NCBI RefSeq assembly: GCF_014202425.1 | Contig: NZ_JACHGT010000014.1 | Span: 62,001 to 126,000 of the forward strand | Length of the DNA: 64,000 bases | Direction of reading: 5' to 3' | DNA from: Phytomonospora endophytica | Lineage (GTDB): Bacteria; Actinomycetota; Actinomycetes; Mycobacteriales; Micromonosporaceae | Shown here: piece after piece, positions 24,474 to 33,715 of the stretch | Position numbering within the stretch: the first letter of the stretch is position 1 | Layout of the letters: the number at the start of each line of letters is the position of its first letter | Made by a program: the position numbers and the translations under genes | Notes under the pieces: model-generated | What the model saw: only the letters and a program-made list of their open reading frames with translations | The model's database searches: none | Told to the model about the DNA's origin: nothing

Positions 24474-25517
24474 ATGACAGCCAGACCGGGCAAGGTGACG
24501 CAACGCGAGATCGCGCGCATCGCCGGGGTGAGCCAGACGGTGGTCTCGATGGTGCTCAACGACCGCGACGACACCAACGTCCGCATCCCCGCCGCCACCC
24601 GCGAGCGGGTCCGCCGGGCCATCGAGCAGTCCACCTACGTCGCCGACCCCGCCGCCCGCCGCCTCGCGGGCCTGGACAACAAGATCCTCGGCGTCTTCAC
24701 CTACGAGTCGGCGCTGACGCCCGAGAGCATGGACTTCTACGGCCCCCTCCTCAACGGCATCGAACGCGCCGCCGAACGGCTCGGCTGCGACCTGCTCTTC
24801 TTCACCGGCTCACCGGTCGAGGAAGGCCGCCGCCGCCTCTTCCACCGCGACACCCGGCTGCGCCTGGCCGACGGCTGCGTCCTGCTCGGCCAGCAGATGG
24901 ACGGCGAGGACCTCGAACGCCTCGTCGCCGAATCCTTCCCCTTCGTCGCCGTCGGCCGCCGCGACGAGACCGACGCCGACGTCCCCTACGTCGGCATCGA
25001 CTACGGCGCCCTGACCGCCACACTCATCACACGCGCCGCCGAACTCGGCCACCGGCGCGCCGTCTACGTCCACCGCGACCGCGACAGCCCCACCGCCCGC
25101 GACCGCCTCGCCGCCATCACCACCAGCACCGGACAGGTCGCCTTCACCCTCACCGCCGTCGGCGACGACCTCACCGGACTGCCCGGGATCATCACCGCCC
25201 AAGGGGCCACCGCCGTGTTCGCCGAAGACGCCTTCCTCGTCGAAGACATCGCCCTCGTCCTGAGCGAAGCCGGAATCACCGCCCCCGCACAGGTGTCCCT
25301 GGCGGCGCTGGGTGAAGTACGCGGCCACCGCATCGCCGAACGCCCCCTCACCGGCTTCCAGGTCCCGCGCCAGCAGATAGCCGCCGAAGCCCTCGCCCTG
25401 CTCCAGCAGCTCATCTCCACCCCCGCCGACGAACAGGCCGCCATCACCAGACAGCGCCTCCTCCAAGGCGACGTCGAGTACGGCGGCACCCTCGTCGCCC
25501 GCGGCGGTGCCCGGTGA
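24474..25517 (+). CDS. LacI-family transcriptional repressor of the sugar operon
   Basis: 347 residues from ATG at 24474 (GAGGGGA 8 bp upstream). An in-frame ATG at 24441 lies inside operator O3 and is unlikely to be used. VTQREIARIAGVSQTVVSMVL is the LacI helix-turn-helix, YVADPAARRLAG the hinge helix region, and the rest the periplasmic-binding-like effector domain (VPYVGIDYGALTATLI). The C-terminus ends GTLVARGGAR as in many family members. It probably binds the three palindromes at 24327-24453 and releases them on binding an oligosaccharide. GTGA overlap with the next gene puts it in the operon it controls. Confidence 0.93.
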   Translation: MTARPGKVTQREIARIAGVSQTVVSMVLNDRDDTNVRIPAATRERVRRAIEQSTYVADPAARRLAGLDNKILGVFTYESALTPESMDFYGPLLNGIERAAERLGCDLLFFTGSPVEEGRRRLFHRDTRLRLADGCVLLGQQMDGEDLERLVAESFPFVAVGRRDETDADVPYVGIDYGALTATLITRAAELGHRRAVYVHRDRDSPTARDRLAAITTSTGQVAFTLTAVGDDLTGLPGIITAQGATAVFAEDAFLVEDIALVLSEAGITAPAQVSLAALGEVRGHRIAERPLTGFQVPRQQIAAEALALLQQLISTPADEQAAITRQRLLQGDVEYGGTLVARGGAR

Positions 25518-27121
25518 CACACATCGAGACCGACATCGCCGTCATCGGCGGCGGACTCGGCGGCGTCGCCGCCGCCCTGGCAGCCCTCAAACGCGGACAC
25601 CGCGTCGTCCTCAGCGAGGAACACCCGTGGCTCGGCGGGCAACTCACCTCCCAGGCCGTCCCACCCGACGAGCACATCTGGGTCGAGCAGTTCGGCGTCA
25701 CCACCACCTACCGCTCCCTGCGCGAAGGCATCCGCCAGTACTACCGCGACGCCTACCCGCTCACCGACACCGCCCGCCGCGACCTCCAGCTCAACCCCGG
25801 CCGCGGCCGCGTCAGCCGCCTCTGCCACGAACCGCGCGTCGCCCTGGCCGTCATCACCCGCATGCTCGCACCCCACCTGTCCAGCGGCCGGCTCACCGTC
25901 CTCCAGCCGCACGTGCCCATCGCCGCCGACACCACCGACGACACCGTCCACTCGGTCACCCTGCGCCACACCACCACCGGCGCCGAGACGACCGTGTCGG
26001 CCACCTTCGTCCTCGACGCCACCGAGACCGGCGAGCTCCTGCCCCTCACCGGCACCGCCTACGTCACCGGCGCCGAAGGCCGCGACGAGACCGGCGAACC
26101 CAGCGCCCCCGAACACGGCGACCCCACCAACGTCCAGTCGATCGCCTGGTGCTTCGTCTTCGACCACGTCGAAGGCGGCGACCACACCATCGAACGCCCC
26201 GACGACTACGCCCACTGGCGCGCGCTCGCCCCCGCCTTCTGGGGCGACGCGATGCTCTCCTTCACCGCCCCCAACCCCCGCACCCTGCGTCCGGAGACCC
26301 GCACCTTCAACGTCAACCCGCCCTACGCCACCGTCGTCGGCGACGAAGACCCCCGAGCCGACGCCGGCGACGACGACCTGTGGATCTTCCGCCGCATCGC
26401 CGCCCGCGAGACCTTCCTGCCCGGCAGCCTCGACAGCGACATCGTGCTGGCCAACTGGCCCCAGCTGGACTACCTCGGCGGGTCCATCATCGACACCCCC
26501 GACCGTCAAGCGCACCTGCGCGCCGCCAAGGCCCAGTCCCGGTCCTTCGCCTACTGGCTCCAGACCGAGGCGCCACGCCCCGACGGCGGCACCGGCTGGC
26601 CCGGCCTGCGCCTGCGCGGCGACATCGTCGGCACCGACGACGGCTTCGCCCAAGCCCCCTACATCCGCGAATCCCGGCGCATCCGCGCCATGCGCACCAT
26701 CGTCGAGCAGGACATCTCCGTCGCCCTGCGCGGACACCGCGGACCCGCCCGCTTCGCCGACTCCGTCGGCGTCGGCATGTACCGCATCGACCTGCACCCC
26801 TCCACCGGCGGCGACAACTACATCGACGTCGAATGCGCGCCCTTCGAGATCCCGCTCGGCGCGCTGATACCGGTCGCGACCAGGAACCTCCTGCCCGCCG
26901 CCAAGAACATCGGCACCACCCACATCACCAACGGCGCCTACCGCCTCCACCCCGTCGAATGGAACATCGGCGAATCCGCCGGCGAACTCGCCGCCTTCTG
27001 CCTCGAACGCGAACTCCTCCCCGCCGACGTCCTGGCCAAACCCGAACTGGCCGGACGCTTCCAGGCGACCCTCACCGAGGCCGGCGTCGACATCCACTGG
27101 CCCGAGATCCTCGGCTACTAA
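25514..27121 (+). CDS. FAD-dependent oxidoreductase of the LacI operon
   Basis: 535 residues from GTG at 25514 (4-bp overlap with lacI-type gene). THIETDIAVIGGGLGGVAAALAALK contains the GxGxxG dinucleotide motif followed by the Glu of LSEEHPWLGGQLTSQ, the pattern of the FAD_oxidored (PF12831-like) family. FVLDATETGELLPL and RRIRAMRTIVEQDIS are further family-like stretches. Members are found in carbohydrate operons of actinobacteria and planctomycetes, but their reactions are mostly uncharacterised. There is no signal peptide, so it acts in the cytoplasm, likely on the imported sugar or its aglycone. Confidence 0.85.
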   Translation: MTHIETDIAVIGGGLGGVAAALAALKRGHRVVLSEEHPWLGGQLTSQAVPPDEHIWVEQFGVTTTYRSLREGIRQYYRDAYPLTDTARRDLQLNPGRGRVSRLCHEPRVALAVITRMLAPHLSSGRLTVLQPHVPIAADTTDDTVHSVTLRHTTTGAETTVSATFVLDATETGELLPLTGTAYVTGAEGRDETGEPSAPEHGDPTNVQSIAWCFVFDHVEGGDHTIERPDDYAHWRALAPAFWGDAMLSFTAPNPRTLRPETRTFNVNPPYATVVGDEDPRADAGDDDLWIFRRIAARETFLPGSLDSDIVLANWPQLDYLGGSIIDTPDRQAHLRAAKAQSRSFAYWLQTEAPRPDGGTGWPGLRLRGDIVGTDDGFAQAPYIRESRRIRAMRTIVEQDISVALRGHRGPARFADSVGVGMYRIDLHPSTGGDNYIDVECAPFEIPLGALIPVATRNLLPAAKNIGTTHITNGAYRLHPVEWNIGESAGELAAFCLERELLPADVLAKPELAGRFQATLTEAGVDIHWPEILGY

Positions 27122-27134
27122 AAGGAAGCACAAC

Positions 27135-28382
27135 ATGCGCACAGCAAGGAAGCTGGTCAGCGCCCTGGCGCTGGGCACGGTGGCGCTCGCCGCCGGTTGC
27201 GGCGGCCAGTCGGACCCCGACGACGTCGCCCTCCGCATGAGCGTGTGGACCTCCAACGAGGACCAGCTCGCGCTCTTCAACACCATCGCCGACGCCTACA
27301 AGGCCACCCACCCCGAGATCACCTCGATCACCTTCGAAAGCCTCCCCTTCGCCGAGTACAACACGACCCTCACCACCCAGATCGCCGGCGGCAACGCCCC
27401 CGACCTGGCCTGGATGGGCGACCTGTCGGCCGACCTCATCGACGCCGGCGCCCTCGTACCCCTCACCGAACCCCTCAAGGCCACCGCCGACTGGGGCTAC
27501 GACGACCTCCTGCCCAGCGCCACCGCCGAATTCAGCCACGACGGGAACCTCTACGCCTACCCCTTCTCCAACTCGCCGTTCGCGCTCTACGTCAACACCG
27601 ACCTCCTCGACGACGCCGGCCAGAAACTCCCGGCACAGCCCACCTGGGACGACATTTCCAGCATCGGCGCGGCCGTGCACGCCAAGACCGGGAAAGGCGG
27701 CTTCGTCATCAACGACTTCGCCTACTCCTCGTGGAACACCCTCGCCACCGTCTGGACCGGCTTCGGCGCCTCCGCCTGGAACGCCGACGGCACCCAATGC
27801 GGCTTCACCAGCCCCGAGATGACCGCCGCCTTCGAGTTCATCCACCGGGCCGCCTTCGTCGACGAATCCATGCCCGGACCCGGCATCACCGCCGACTTCT
27901 TCGCCGGCGACGCCGCCTTCGCCGTCGCCCAGGTGTCGCGCGCCGGACTCCTCGACGGATCCTTCGCCTACGACGTCCAGCCGCTCCCGCAAGGCCCCGC
28001 CGGCACCTACTCCGTCATCGGCCAGGCCGGCATGGGCGTCTTGAAATCCAGCGACCACACCGAAGCCGCCACCGGCTTCCTGGCGTTCCTCACCAACCCC
28101 GAGAACGCCGCGAAACTCGCCCAGTACTTCCCGCCGCCCCGCACGTCGCTGCTGTCGGGCGATGCGCTCGCCGCCAACAACACCAAGTTCAGCCCCGAAC
28201 AGCTCCAGGCCGTCGTCGTCGACCAGATCGCCGACGCCGTCACCCTCCCCAACCACACCTCTCCCGCCGAGATCGCCCAGAAGGCCAAGACCGAACTCGA
28301 CGCGATGTGGAACCCCGACGCCGACGTGCCCGCCGTCCTCACCTCGGTCTGCGCCGCCATCGACCCGCTGCTCGCGGAGTGA
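27135..28382 (+). CDS. Extracellular sugar-binding lipoprotein
   Basis: 415 residues. MRTARKLVSALALGTVALAAGC ends in a lipobox (LAAGC), so the mature protein is lipid-anchored outside the membrane. The body is a family 1 solute-binding protein: VWTSNEDQLALFNTIADAYKATHPEI near the N-terminus, then GGNAPDLAWMGDLSADLIDAGALVPLTE. It follows the FAD oxidoreductase by 13 bp with AAAGGAAG as ribosome-binding site and precedes the two permeases. Together they import the product of the divergent glycoside hydrolase. No dedicated ATPase gene is present. Confidence 0.92.
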   Translation: MRTARKLVSALALGTVALAAGCGGQSDPDDVALRMSVWTSNEDQLALFNTIADAYKATHPEITSITFESLPFAEYNTTLTTQIAGGNAPDLAWMGDLSADLIDAGALVPLTEPLKATADWGYDDLLPSATAEFSHDGNLYAYPFSNSPFALYVNTDLLDDAGQKLPAQPTWDDISSIGAAVHAKTGKGGFVINDFAYSSWNTLATVWTGFGASAWNADGTQCGFTSPEMTAAFEFIHRAAFVDESMPGPGITADFFAGDAAFAVAQVSRAGLLDGSFAYDVQPLPQGPAGTYSVIGQAGMGVLKSSDHTEAATGFLAFLTNPENAAKLAQYFPPPRTSLLSGDALAANNTKFSPEQLQAVVVDQIADAVTLPNHTSPAEIAQKAKTELDAMWNPDADVPAVLTSVCAAIDPLLAE

Positions 28383-28386
28383 ACAC

Positions 28387-29340
28387 GTGACCCACACCCG
28401 ACCCAGCGTCCGGGAGGCGCCCACCGGCGCCTCCCGGGGCCGGGCCGCGCCCCGGCGGTCTCGGACCTCCCGCCGCACCGACGCGCTCGCCGGCTACCTC
28501 TTCGTCGCACCACAGGTCCTCGGCGTGCTCGTGTTCGTGATCGTGCCCGTCGGCCTCGCCATGTGGTACAGCCTCAACGAATGGAACGTCTTCACCGGCG
28601 ACCTCGACTTCGTCGGCGGCGACAACTACACCGCGGCCCTCAACGACCCGCAACTGCCCGGCGTCCTTGGCGCCACCGCGCTCTTCTCCGGCGGCGTCGT
28701 CGTATTCAACATCGCCCTCGGCCTGGCCCTGGCCGTCATGCTCAACCGCCGCTTCCGGGGCGTGGCGCTGTTCCGGACACTGTTCTTCTCACCCGTCGTG
28801 GTGTCGGTGGTCGCCTGGACCCTCGTATGGGGCTTCCTGCTGCAGGACAACGGCGGCGTCAACGGCGTCCTCGCCATGGTCGGCATCGACGGCCCCAACT
28901 GGCTCCAGAACGGGCCAACCGCCATGGCCTCGGTGACCTTCACCCAGGTCGTGCGCAGCGTCGGGATCAACATGGTGCTCTTCCTCGCCGCCCTGCAAGG
29001 CGTCCCGAAAGAGCTCTACGAGGCCGCGCGGGTCGACGGCGCGAGCAGCCGCCGCATCTTCACCGGGATCACCCTGCCGCTGATCTCACCGACACTGCTG
29101 CTGACCGCGATCATCACCATCGTCGGCGCGCTCCAGTCCTTCGCCCAGATCGCCGTCCTCACCGGCGGCGGGCCGGGGCTGTCGACGACCGTCCTGGTGT
29201 TCTACGTCTTCCAGCAGACCTTCGGCTTCAACGACATCGGCTACGGCTCGACCCTGGCGCTGATGCTGCTCACCTTCGTGATGCTGCTGACGGTCGTGCA
29301 ATGGCAGCTGCGCAGGAAATGGGTGACCTATGAGGACTGA
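28387..29340 (+). CDS. Carbohydrate ABC transporter permease, MalF type
   Basis: 317 residues from GTG at 28387, 4 bp after the binding-protein stop. A basic, Arg-rich N-terminus of about 35 residues leads into six membrane spans (LFVAPQVLGVLVFVIVPVGL is the first). The EAA loop is ELYEAARVDGASSRRIF. The longer open frame upstream overlaps the binding protein and is not used. Confidence 0.9.
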   Translation: MTHTRPSVREAPTGASRGRAAPRRSRTSRRTDALAGYLFVAPQVLGVLVFVIVPVGLAMWYSLNEWNVFTGDLDFVGGDNYTAALNDPQLPGVLGATALFSGGVVVFNIALGLALAVMLNRRFRGVALFRTLFFSPVVVSVVAWTLVWGFLLQDNGGVNGVLAMVGIDGPNWLQNGPTAMASVTFTQVVRSVGINMVLFLAALQGVPKELYEAARVDGASSRRIFTGITLPLISPTLLLTAIITIVGALQSFAQIAVLTGGGPGLSTTVLVFYVFQQTFGFNDIGYGSTLALMLLTFVMLLTVVQWQLRRKWVTYED

Positions 29341-30181
29341 ACACCGCACAAGACGAGTCCTCCGCCGGATCGCGCTCTACGTGTCGCTGACCGTCATGGC
29401 ACTGCCGTTCGTCGTACCGACACTGTGGATGGTCGCCTCCTCCTTCAAGCCGCTCAACGAGATCTTCGCGTCACCACCGTCGCTGTTCAGCGCCTCGCCG
29501 ACGACCGCCGCCTACGCCGAGGCCTTCGACTTCCAGCCTTTCGCACGGCAGTACTTCAACAGCGTCTACATCGCACTGGTCGTGACCGCGACCGTCCTGC
29601 TCGTCTCCGCGCTCGCCGGGTACGCCTTCGCGCGGATCCGCTTCCCCGGACGGAACCCGCTGTTCATCACCGTGCTCGTCGGCCTGCTCGTGCCCAGCGA
29701 GGTCACGATCGTGCCGCTGTTCCAGATGTTCAAGCTGGCCGGGATGGTCGACACGCACTGGCCGCTGATCCTCGTGACCGCCTTCGCCGCGCCCTGCGTT
29801 CTGGCGACCTTCGTGATGAGGCAGTTCTTCATCGCCCTGCCCGTCGAACTCGAAGAGGCCGCGCGACTCGACGGCCTCGGCCGCTTCGGGACCTGGTGGC
29901 GGATCGCGGTGCCGCTGGCCAAACCCGCGCTGTCGGCGGTGGCGATCTTGACGTTCCTGGCCTCGTGGAATCTCTACCTCGAACCCACGGTGTACCTCAC
30001 CTCACCGGAGCTGTTCACCCTGCCGCAGGCGCTGACGAGATTCACCGACGCCTACGGCGGCGAAATGTGGAACACCCAACTCGCCGCGGCGACGATGACG
30101 GTCGTGCCTGTCGTGGTGGTCTTCCTGGTCGCGCAGAGGCAGTTCGTGGAAAGCCTCGCCCACACCGGGCTGAAGGGGTGA
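29330..30181 (+). CDS. Carbohydrate ABC transporter permease, MalG type
   Basis: 283 residues, starting 11 bp inside the end of the previous permease gene. Six membrane spans and the EAA loop ELEEAARLDGLGRFGTWW (about residues 180-197) identify the MalG class; SSFKPLNEIFASPPSL near the N-terminus is the typical periplasmic segment. It ends in HTGLKG, the usual C-terminus of this group. It is the last gene of the operon, and an intrinsic terminator follows. Confidence 0.92.
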   Translation: MRTEHRTRRVLRRIALYVSLTVMALPFVVPTLWMVASSFKPLNEIFASPPSLFSASPTTAAYAEAFDFQPFARQYFNSVYIALVVTATVLLVSALAGYAFARIRFPGRNPLFITVLVGLLVPSEVTIVPLFQMFKLAGMVDTHWPLILVTAFAAPCVLATFVMRQFFIALPVELEEAARLDGLGRFGTWWRIAVPLAKPALSAVAILTFLASWNLYLEPTVYLTSPELFTLPQALTRFTDAYGGEMWNTQLAAATMTVVPVVVVFLVAQRQFVESLAHTGLKG

Positions 30182-30195
30182 ACCCCACCTAGTCT

Positions 30196-30235
30196 CCTGG
30201 CCGGGGGGCGTCGGGCTGCCCCGGCCAGGGTTTTT
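30196..30235. terminator. Intrinsic terminator with T-run
   Basis: CCTGGCCGGGG (30196-30206) pairs perfectly with CCCCGGCCAGG (30219-30229), followed by GTTTTT. It ends the sugar operon and lies directly against the stop of the convergent gene. Confidence 0.92.
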
Positions 30236-30913
30236 CTACACCTCCACCGGAAACATCAACAAGGTGACCAGACATCCCACCAGCGCCACCGCCGCCATCA
30301 CCATCAAGGTCAGTCTCGTACTGGAGTGCGTCGCCTTGCTCGCCAGACCCGCGAAGAGCAGGACAAGAGCGAAGACCACCGCGGTGAGCACATAGTTGTC
30401 CGAACGCTGGTTCGCCGTCCGCGCGGTGCCGGCCAAGGCATCGGCCTCGTCGACGAGCCCTTCGGACACGGTCTCGGCGGGCAGCTGATACTCGGGCATG
30501 TCGAAGGGCGTGGGGGGCGCGTCGGGGTTGAACAGTGGTTTGGTCGCCAGCCAGGCGTCGACGGCCGGGCGGAAATCCGGACGGAAGCGGTTGAACAGGA
30601 AGCCGGAGACGCGCTTGCGGTCGGGGGTGTAGCCGCCCTCGGGACGCAGCGAGGGGTCGTCGATGATCTCGGCGTTGAGGGCGTTGAGCCAGGCTGTGAA
30701 GGAGATGATGTCGGCGTTGCGGCGCTGAGCGGCACCGGTGGCCTCACGTGTCGCCTCCGAGCGGGCGGCGCCCGCCGCGGCGTAGGCGTTGGCCTGGACA
30801 CCGCTCCACTTCGCGCTCTGGAACCCCGCCCAGGCCGTCCCGACCGCGGCCAGGGCCATCATGAACGCGAGCAGCAGGTCGAGGCGTGGCGTGATCGTTT
30901 CCCTGACGGTCAT
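30236..30913 (-). CDS. Conserved three-span membrane protein, unknown function
   Basis: 225 residues. The first membrane segment (LDLLLAFMMALAAVGTAWAGF, residues 12-32) is followed by the stretch SAKWSGVQANAYAAAGAAR and a large soluble loop of about 120 residues; two further spans lie at the C-terminus (YVLTAVVFALVLLFAGLA and LMVMAAVALVGCLVTLLMF). This arrangement, including WSGxQA after the first span, is a recurring uncharacterised bacterial membrane protein. No enzyme motif is visible. It stands alone between a terminator and a Nudix gene of the same orientation. Confidence 0.78.
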   Translation of the reverse strand: MTVRETITPRLDLLLAFMMALAAVGTAWAGFQSAKWSGVQANAYAAAGAARSEATREATGAAQRRNADIISFTAWLNALNAEIIDDPSLRPEGGYTPDRKRVSGFLFNRFRPDFRPAVDAWLATKPLFNPDAPPTPFDMPEYQLPAETVSEGLVDEADALAGTARTANQRSDNYVLTAVVFALVLLFAGLASKATHSSTRLTLMVMAAVALVGCLVTLLMFPVEV

Positions 30914-31132
30914 GCAGGAAGTATCGGGGCGGGACGGCTCGGATCGGGGTATTTCGTGCGGGTCGGGTGCGGTGGGGGGTCAGCGCCGAGGCGGCGCGAG
31001 TGCCTTCCAGGCCGGCCGGGCCAGTGTGTCGACGGAACAAGCAGGTCCCTTACGCATCTTCGGTGACGCCACGATCTCCATTCTCCGCTCACCCTCAATC
31101 GGGTTCGTCGACCGCGTGAAGCTCGGTTCCTT

Positions 31133-31600
31133 CTAGTAGGTGTCACCCCAATAGATCTCACGCCCCTCGTCGAGTAGCCGCCGGAGGTCTTTGAGCTTTC
31201 GGGGAAATATGTTGAGCTTGCTGAGTTCGTCGAGGTGAACCCAGCGGGCTGCGACCTGTCCCGCGTCGGCGGTCGCTTGCGAGACACTTCGAATTTCACT
31301 AGCCAAGCCGCAAAGGAACATGAACTCAACCTTGTGTTGATCTCGGCCGACATCCCGCAGCTCGTGATTCGAATGTACATACTCCCTGATAACACGGAGC
31401 GGCCCCACGGTGATCTCGGCCCCCACTTCCTCCATGCATTCGCGGGCGAGTGAGGAAGTGAGCTCGTCGCCGAAAACCTGCCGCCCGCCAGGCAGCGAAT
31501 ACCACATGCCCAGGCCGAACTCGTTGTCTATGTACTCGACGAGCAGAATCTGATCATCATGAATAATCATCGCCTTTGCGGAGTTTTCGATCGTGGCCAT
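31133..31600 (-). CDS. Nudix hydrolase
   Basis: 155 residues. WYSLPGGRQVFGDELTSSLA followed by RECMEEVGAEI fits the Nudix box GX5EX7REUXEEXGU, except that the first box Glu is replaced by Asp (GRQVFGD). The three metal-binding Glu of REUXEE are present. The enzyme should hydrolyse a nucleoside-diphosphate-linked compound; the substrate cannot be inferred. GAGGAG precedes the ATG at 31600. Base composition is clearly lower in GC than the neighbours, including unusual codons such as ATA and TTA-free but AT-ending choices, which suggests recent transfer. Confidence 0.85.
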   Translation of the reverse strand: MATIENSAKAMIIHDDQILLVEYIDNEFGLGMWYSLPGGRQVFGDELTSSLARECMEEVGAEITVGPLRVIREYVHSNHELRDVGRDQHKVEFMFLCGLASEIRSVSQATADAGQVAARWVHLDELSKLNIFPRKLKDLRRLLDEGREIYWGDTY

Positions 31601-32025
31601 TCTTTCTCCTCGGTTCTTCTCGGCCAGCGCAGTTTCATGCGGAATGCGATCCGTGACTGCGCATGAATCTTATGCGGGCGAGTTGCGTTGCCAGAGCGAT
31701 GGTTAGTCCAGTCCGCCGGGAAGGACGTGACGGCTGAAGGTCTGCGGCACGGCGGACGGTGTCCCGTCGGGCCGGCGGAGGATGTCGGGGTGTCCGGATC
31801 GACGGGGGAGGGCATCGGGCGTCTGCTCGTGGTCGGTCCTTCGTGGACAGGCGCGTGACGTTGCCGACCGGACACCGCGATGTTCCCATATGGGCATCAG
31901 CGAATCCCTGACGACGGTGACGATCGCGGTCGTCCTGCCCGACCAGCGTTTCTGGTAGCTTCGGGCCCACATCCGGCGCCGTCCCCGCACGTCCTCGGCC
32001 CGCGATGAACCTATCTGGAGCGCCC
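31601..32025. other. Gene-free divergent region
   Basis: No convincing gene. A 10-bp palindrome CCCATATGGG lies at 31885-31894 and a short frame of 22 codons starts at its ATG (31890) but has no ribosome-binding site. TAGCTT at 31956-31961 could be a -10 element for the XRE gene. Confidence 0.45.
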
Positions 32026-32964
32026 ATGCCGGCCGATCGACCAGACGCGGACGAGTCCCCTGTGGCCAGAAGGAACCGGCTCCTCACCGGTGGCCCCTTC
32101 GCTGACGCGCTGCGCGCGGCGGTCGGGGTGCGCGGGCTCGGGATCGAGCGCCTGTGCGTCCGGCTGGCCGACGCCGGCACGCCGGTGAGCGCGGCGACGT
32201 TGAGCTACTGGCAGTCGGGCCGCAGCAGGCCCGAACGGCGCTCGTCCATGGCTGCGCTCGCGGCCCTGGAGACGATCCTTGAGGTGCCCGCCGGGTCCCT
32301 GAGCGCGCTCCTCGGTCCGCCTCGCCGACGGACCTCGGTGCTGGGGAGTCGGCCCTTCGGCGCGTTCTGGCCCGAGCCCGACCGGGTCTCCGACCTCGTC
32401 GGCGCCGTCGACGTCCGCTGGGACGACCGGCTTTCGCGGATCAGCCAGCACGACCGCGTCGCGGTCGGAGCCGAGCGCGGCGAACGCTCGGTCCGCTCGC
32501 GACAGGTGCTCCGAGCCGAGGCCGACGGGCCCGACCGCTGGGTCGCGGTCGTCCACATCGACGACCACTCGCTGCCGCTGCCGCGAATCGAGCCGGTCCG
32601 CTACTGCCGACTCGGCCGCGTCGTCGGCAGGCGGGCCGAAGGCCTGATCGCCGCCGAGCTGCTCTTCGAGCGGCCGCTGCGACGTGGGGAGACGGTGATC
32701 TTCGAACACGAGGTCGTCGGCGCCGCGCCCTACCCTCTCGCCACCAACTACGAGCGCAAGTTCCGCCGCCCGGTCCGCGAGTTCACCCTCGAAGTGTGCT
32801 TCGACCCCGCGACGCTCCCGCCGCGCCTGTGGCGCTTCGCGCAGGAGGCCGACCTCCCCGAGCAGGTCGAGGAGGTCCCCATGGGATCGGGCGGCAGCGC
32901 GCACGCCGTCACCTTGAACTTCGGCCCCGGCCGCTACGGCTTCCGGTGGGACTGGACGGTCTAG
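32026..32964 (+). CDS. XRE-type helix-turn-helix protein
   Basis: 312 residues from ATG at 32026 (GGAG 5 bp upstream); an ATG 21 bp earlier lacks a ribosome-binding site. Residues about 25-90 (FADALRAAVGVRGLGIERLCVRLADAG...VSAATLSYWQSGRSRPER) form an XRE-like helix-turn-helix, with the recognition helix near SAATLSYWQSG. The remaining 220 residues are beta-rich (VDVRWDDRLSRIS..., FEHEVVGAAPYPLATNY) and of no recognised family; similar fusions are common in actinobacteria with unknown ligands. It ends 4 bp before the short inverted-repeat element at 32969. Confidence 0.75.
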   Translation: MPADRPDADESPVARRNRLLTGGPFADALRAAVGVRGLGIERLCVRLADAGTPVSAATLSYWQSGRSRPERRSSMAALAALETILEVPAGSLSALLGPPRRRTSVLGSRPFGAFWPEPDRVSDLVGAVDVRWDDRLSRISQHDRVAVGAERGERSVRSRQVLRAEADGPDRWVAVVHIDDHSLPLPRIEPVRYCRLGRVVGRRAEGLIAAELLFERPLRRGETVIFEHEVVGAAPYPLATNYERKFRRPVREFTLEVCFDPATLPPRLWRFAQEADLPEQVEEVPMGSGGSAHAVTLNFGPGRYGFRWDWTV

Positions 32965-32968
32965 GGAC

Positions 32969-33041
32969 TGTCCTGGTGATCATGGGAGCTGGATCATGAT
33001 GGCGGCGATGGTGAGGACACCACGAGATGATCACCAGGACA
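32969..33041. mobile_element. 73-bp miniature element of an IS5-like transposon
   Basis: TGTCCTGGTGATCAT (32969-32983) and ATGATCACCAGGACA (33027-33041) are perfect 15-bp terminal inverted repeats. Read on the minus strand the interior encodes VLTIAAIMIQLP and a stop, the C-terminus of an IS5-type transposase (compare INAIMTWLP at 35215). It is therefore an internally deleted IS copy. Its outer end is also the inverted counterpart of the end at 35226. Confidence 0.75.
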
Positions 33042-33196
33042 CGCCGGTGGCCGCGACTCCCGGCCCGTCGGTCGGCGACCTGGCCCCGTCATGCACTCAC
33101 GGTGCGTGTTGCTTCGGGCGATGACCTCCCGACCGGCGACACGCCACGACAACACCATCACAGCATCATCCCTTTTGTCATGGTATTTGTTCAGTC

Positions 33197-33709
33197 ATGA
33201 CTGATGAGAAGATTCTGAACCGCTTGAAGTACCGGTTCGACCTGCTCGACGCCAACGGCAACGGCTACCTCCAGGCCGAGGACTTCGAGGTCCTCGCCGA
33301 GCGCGTGATCGCCGCCTTCGGCACCGCGACTCCGCAGGCGCAGGAGGCGGTACGGGCCGGGCACCGCCGTTACTGGGAGGGACTGCTCGGCGCCCTGGAC
33401 GCCGACGCCGACCAGCAGGTCAGCTTCGCCGAGTACGCCAGTGGTCTGCACAGCGCCGAGCCGATCGGTGCCTACGCCGACGCCGTGGCCGCGATCGCCG
33501 ACGTCGACGGTGACGGATTCATCGAAAAGGCCGACTTCGTGGCCTGCATGCGGGCCATCGGTTTCCGCGACGGCATCGAGGGTGTCTTCACCGATCTCGA
33601 CACCGACAACGACAGCCGGGTCACCCCACGCGAGTGGTCGGCCGCGATCCGCGAGTTCTACCTCAGCGACGCCGCCGACGCCCGCGGCCACCAGCTCGCC
33701 GGAATCTAA
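33197..33709 (+). CDS. EF-hand calcium-binding protein, calerythrin-like (copy 1)
   Basis: 170 residues with four EF-hand loops: DANGNGYLQAED (18-29), DADADQQVSFAE (68-79), DVDGDGFIEKAD (102-113) and DTDNDSRVTPRE (135-146). Loops 1 and 3 are canonical; loops 2 and 4 have Gln or Ser instead of Gly at position 6, so calcium binding there may be weaker. Size and four-hand order match calerythrin and related sarcoplasmic-type proteins of actinobacteria. There is no signal peptide, so it probably buffers calcium in the cytoplasm. The ATG has no clear ribosome-binding site and the upstream 40 bp are AT-rich. A paralogue is at 48692-49231. Confidence 0.9.
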   Translation: MTDEKILNRLKYRFDLLDANGNGYLQAEDFEVLAERVIAAFGTATPQAQEAVRAGHRRYWEGLLGALDADADQQVSFAEYASGLHSAEPIGAYADAVAAIADVDGDGFIEKADFVACMRAIGFRDGIEGVFTDLDTDNDSRVTPREWSAAIREFYLSDAADARGHQLAGI

Positions 33710-33715
33710 GGACGC

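Noticed and set aside
25064-27286. 740-codon minus-strand frame opposite the LacI and FAD oxidoreductase genes
   Set aside because: Gly/Val/Asp-rich shadow of a well-supported plus-strand gene; no ribosome-binding site or domain.
31890-31958. 22-codon ORF beginning at a palindromic CCCATATGGG
   Set aside because: No ribosome-binding site and too short to judge.
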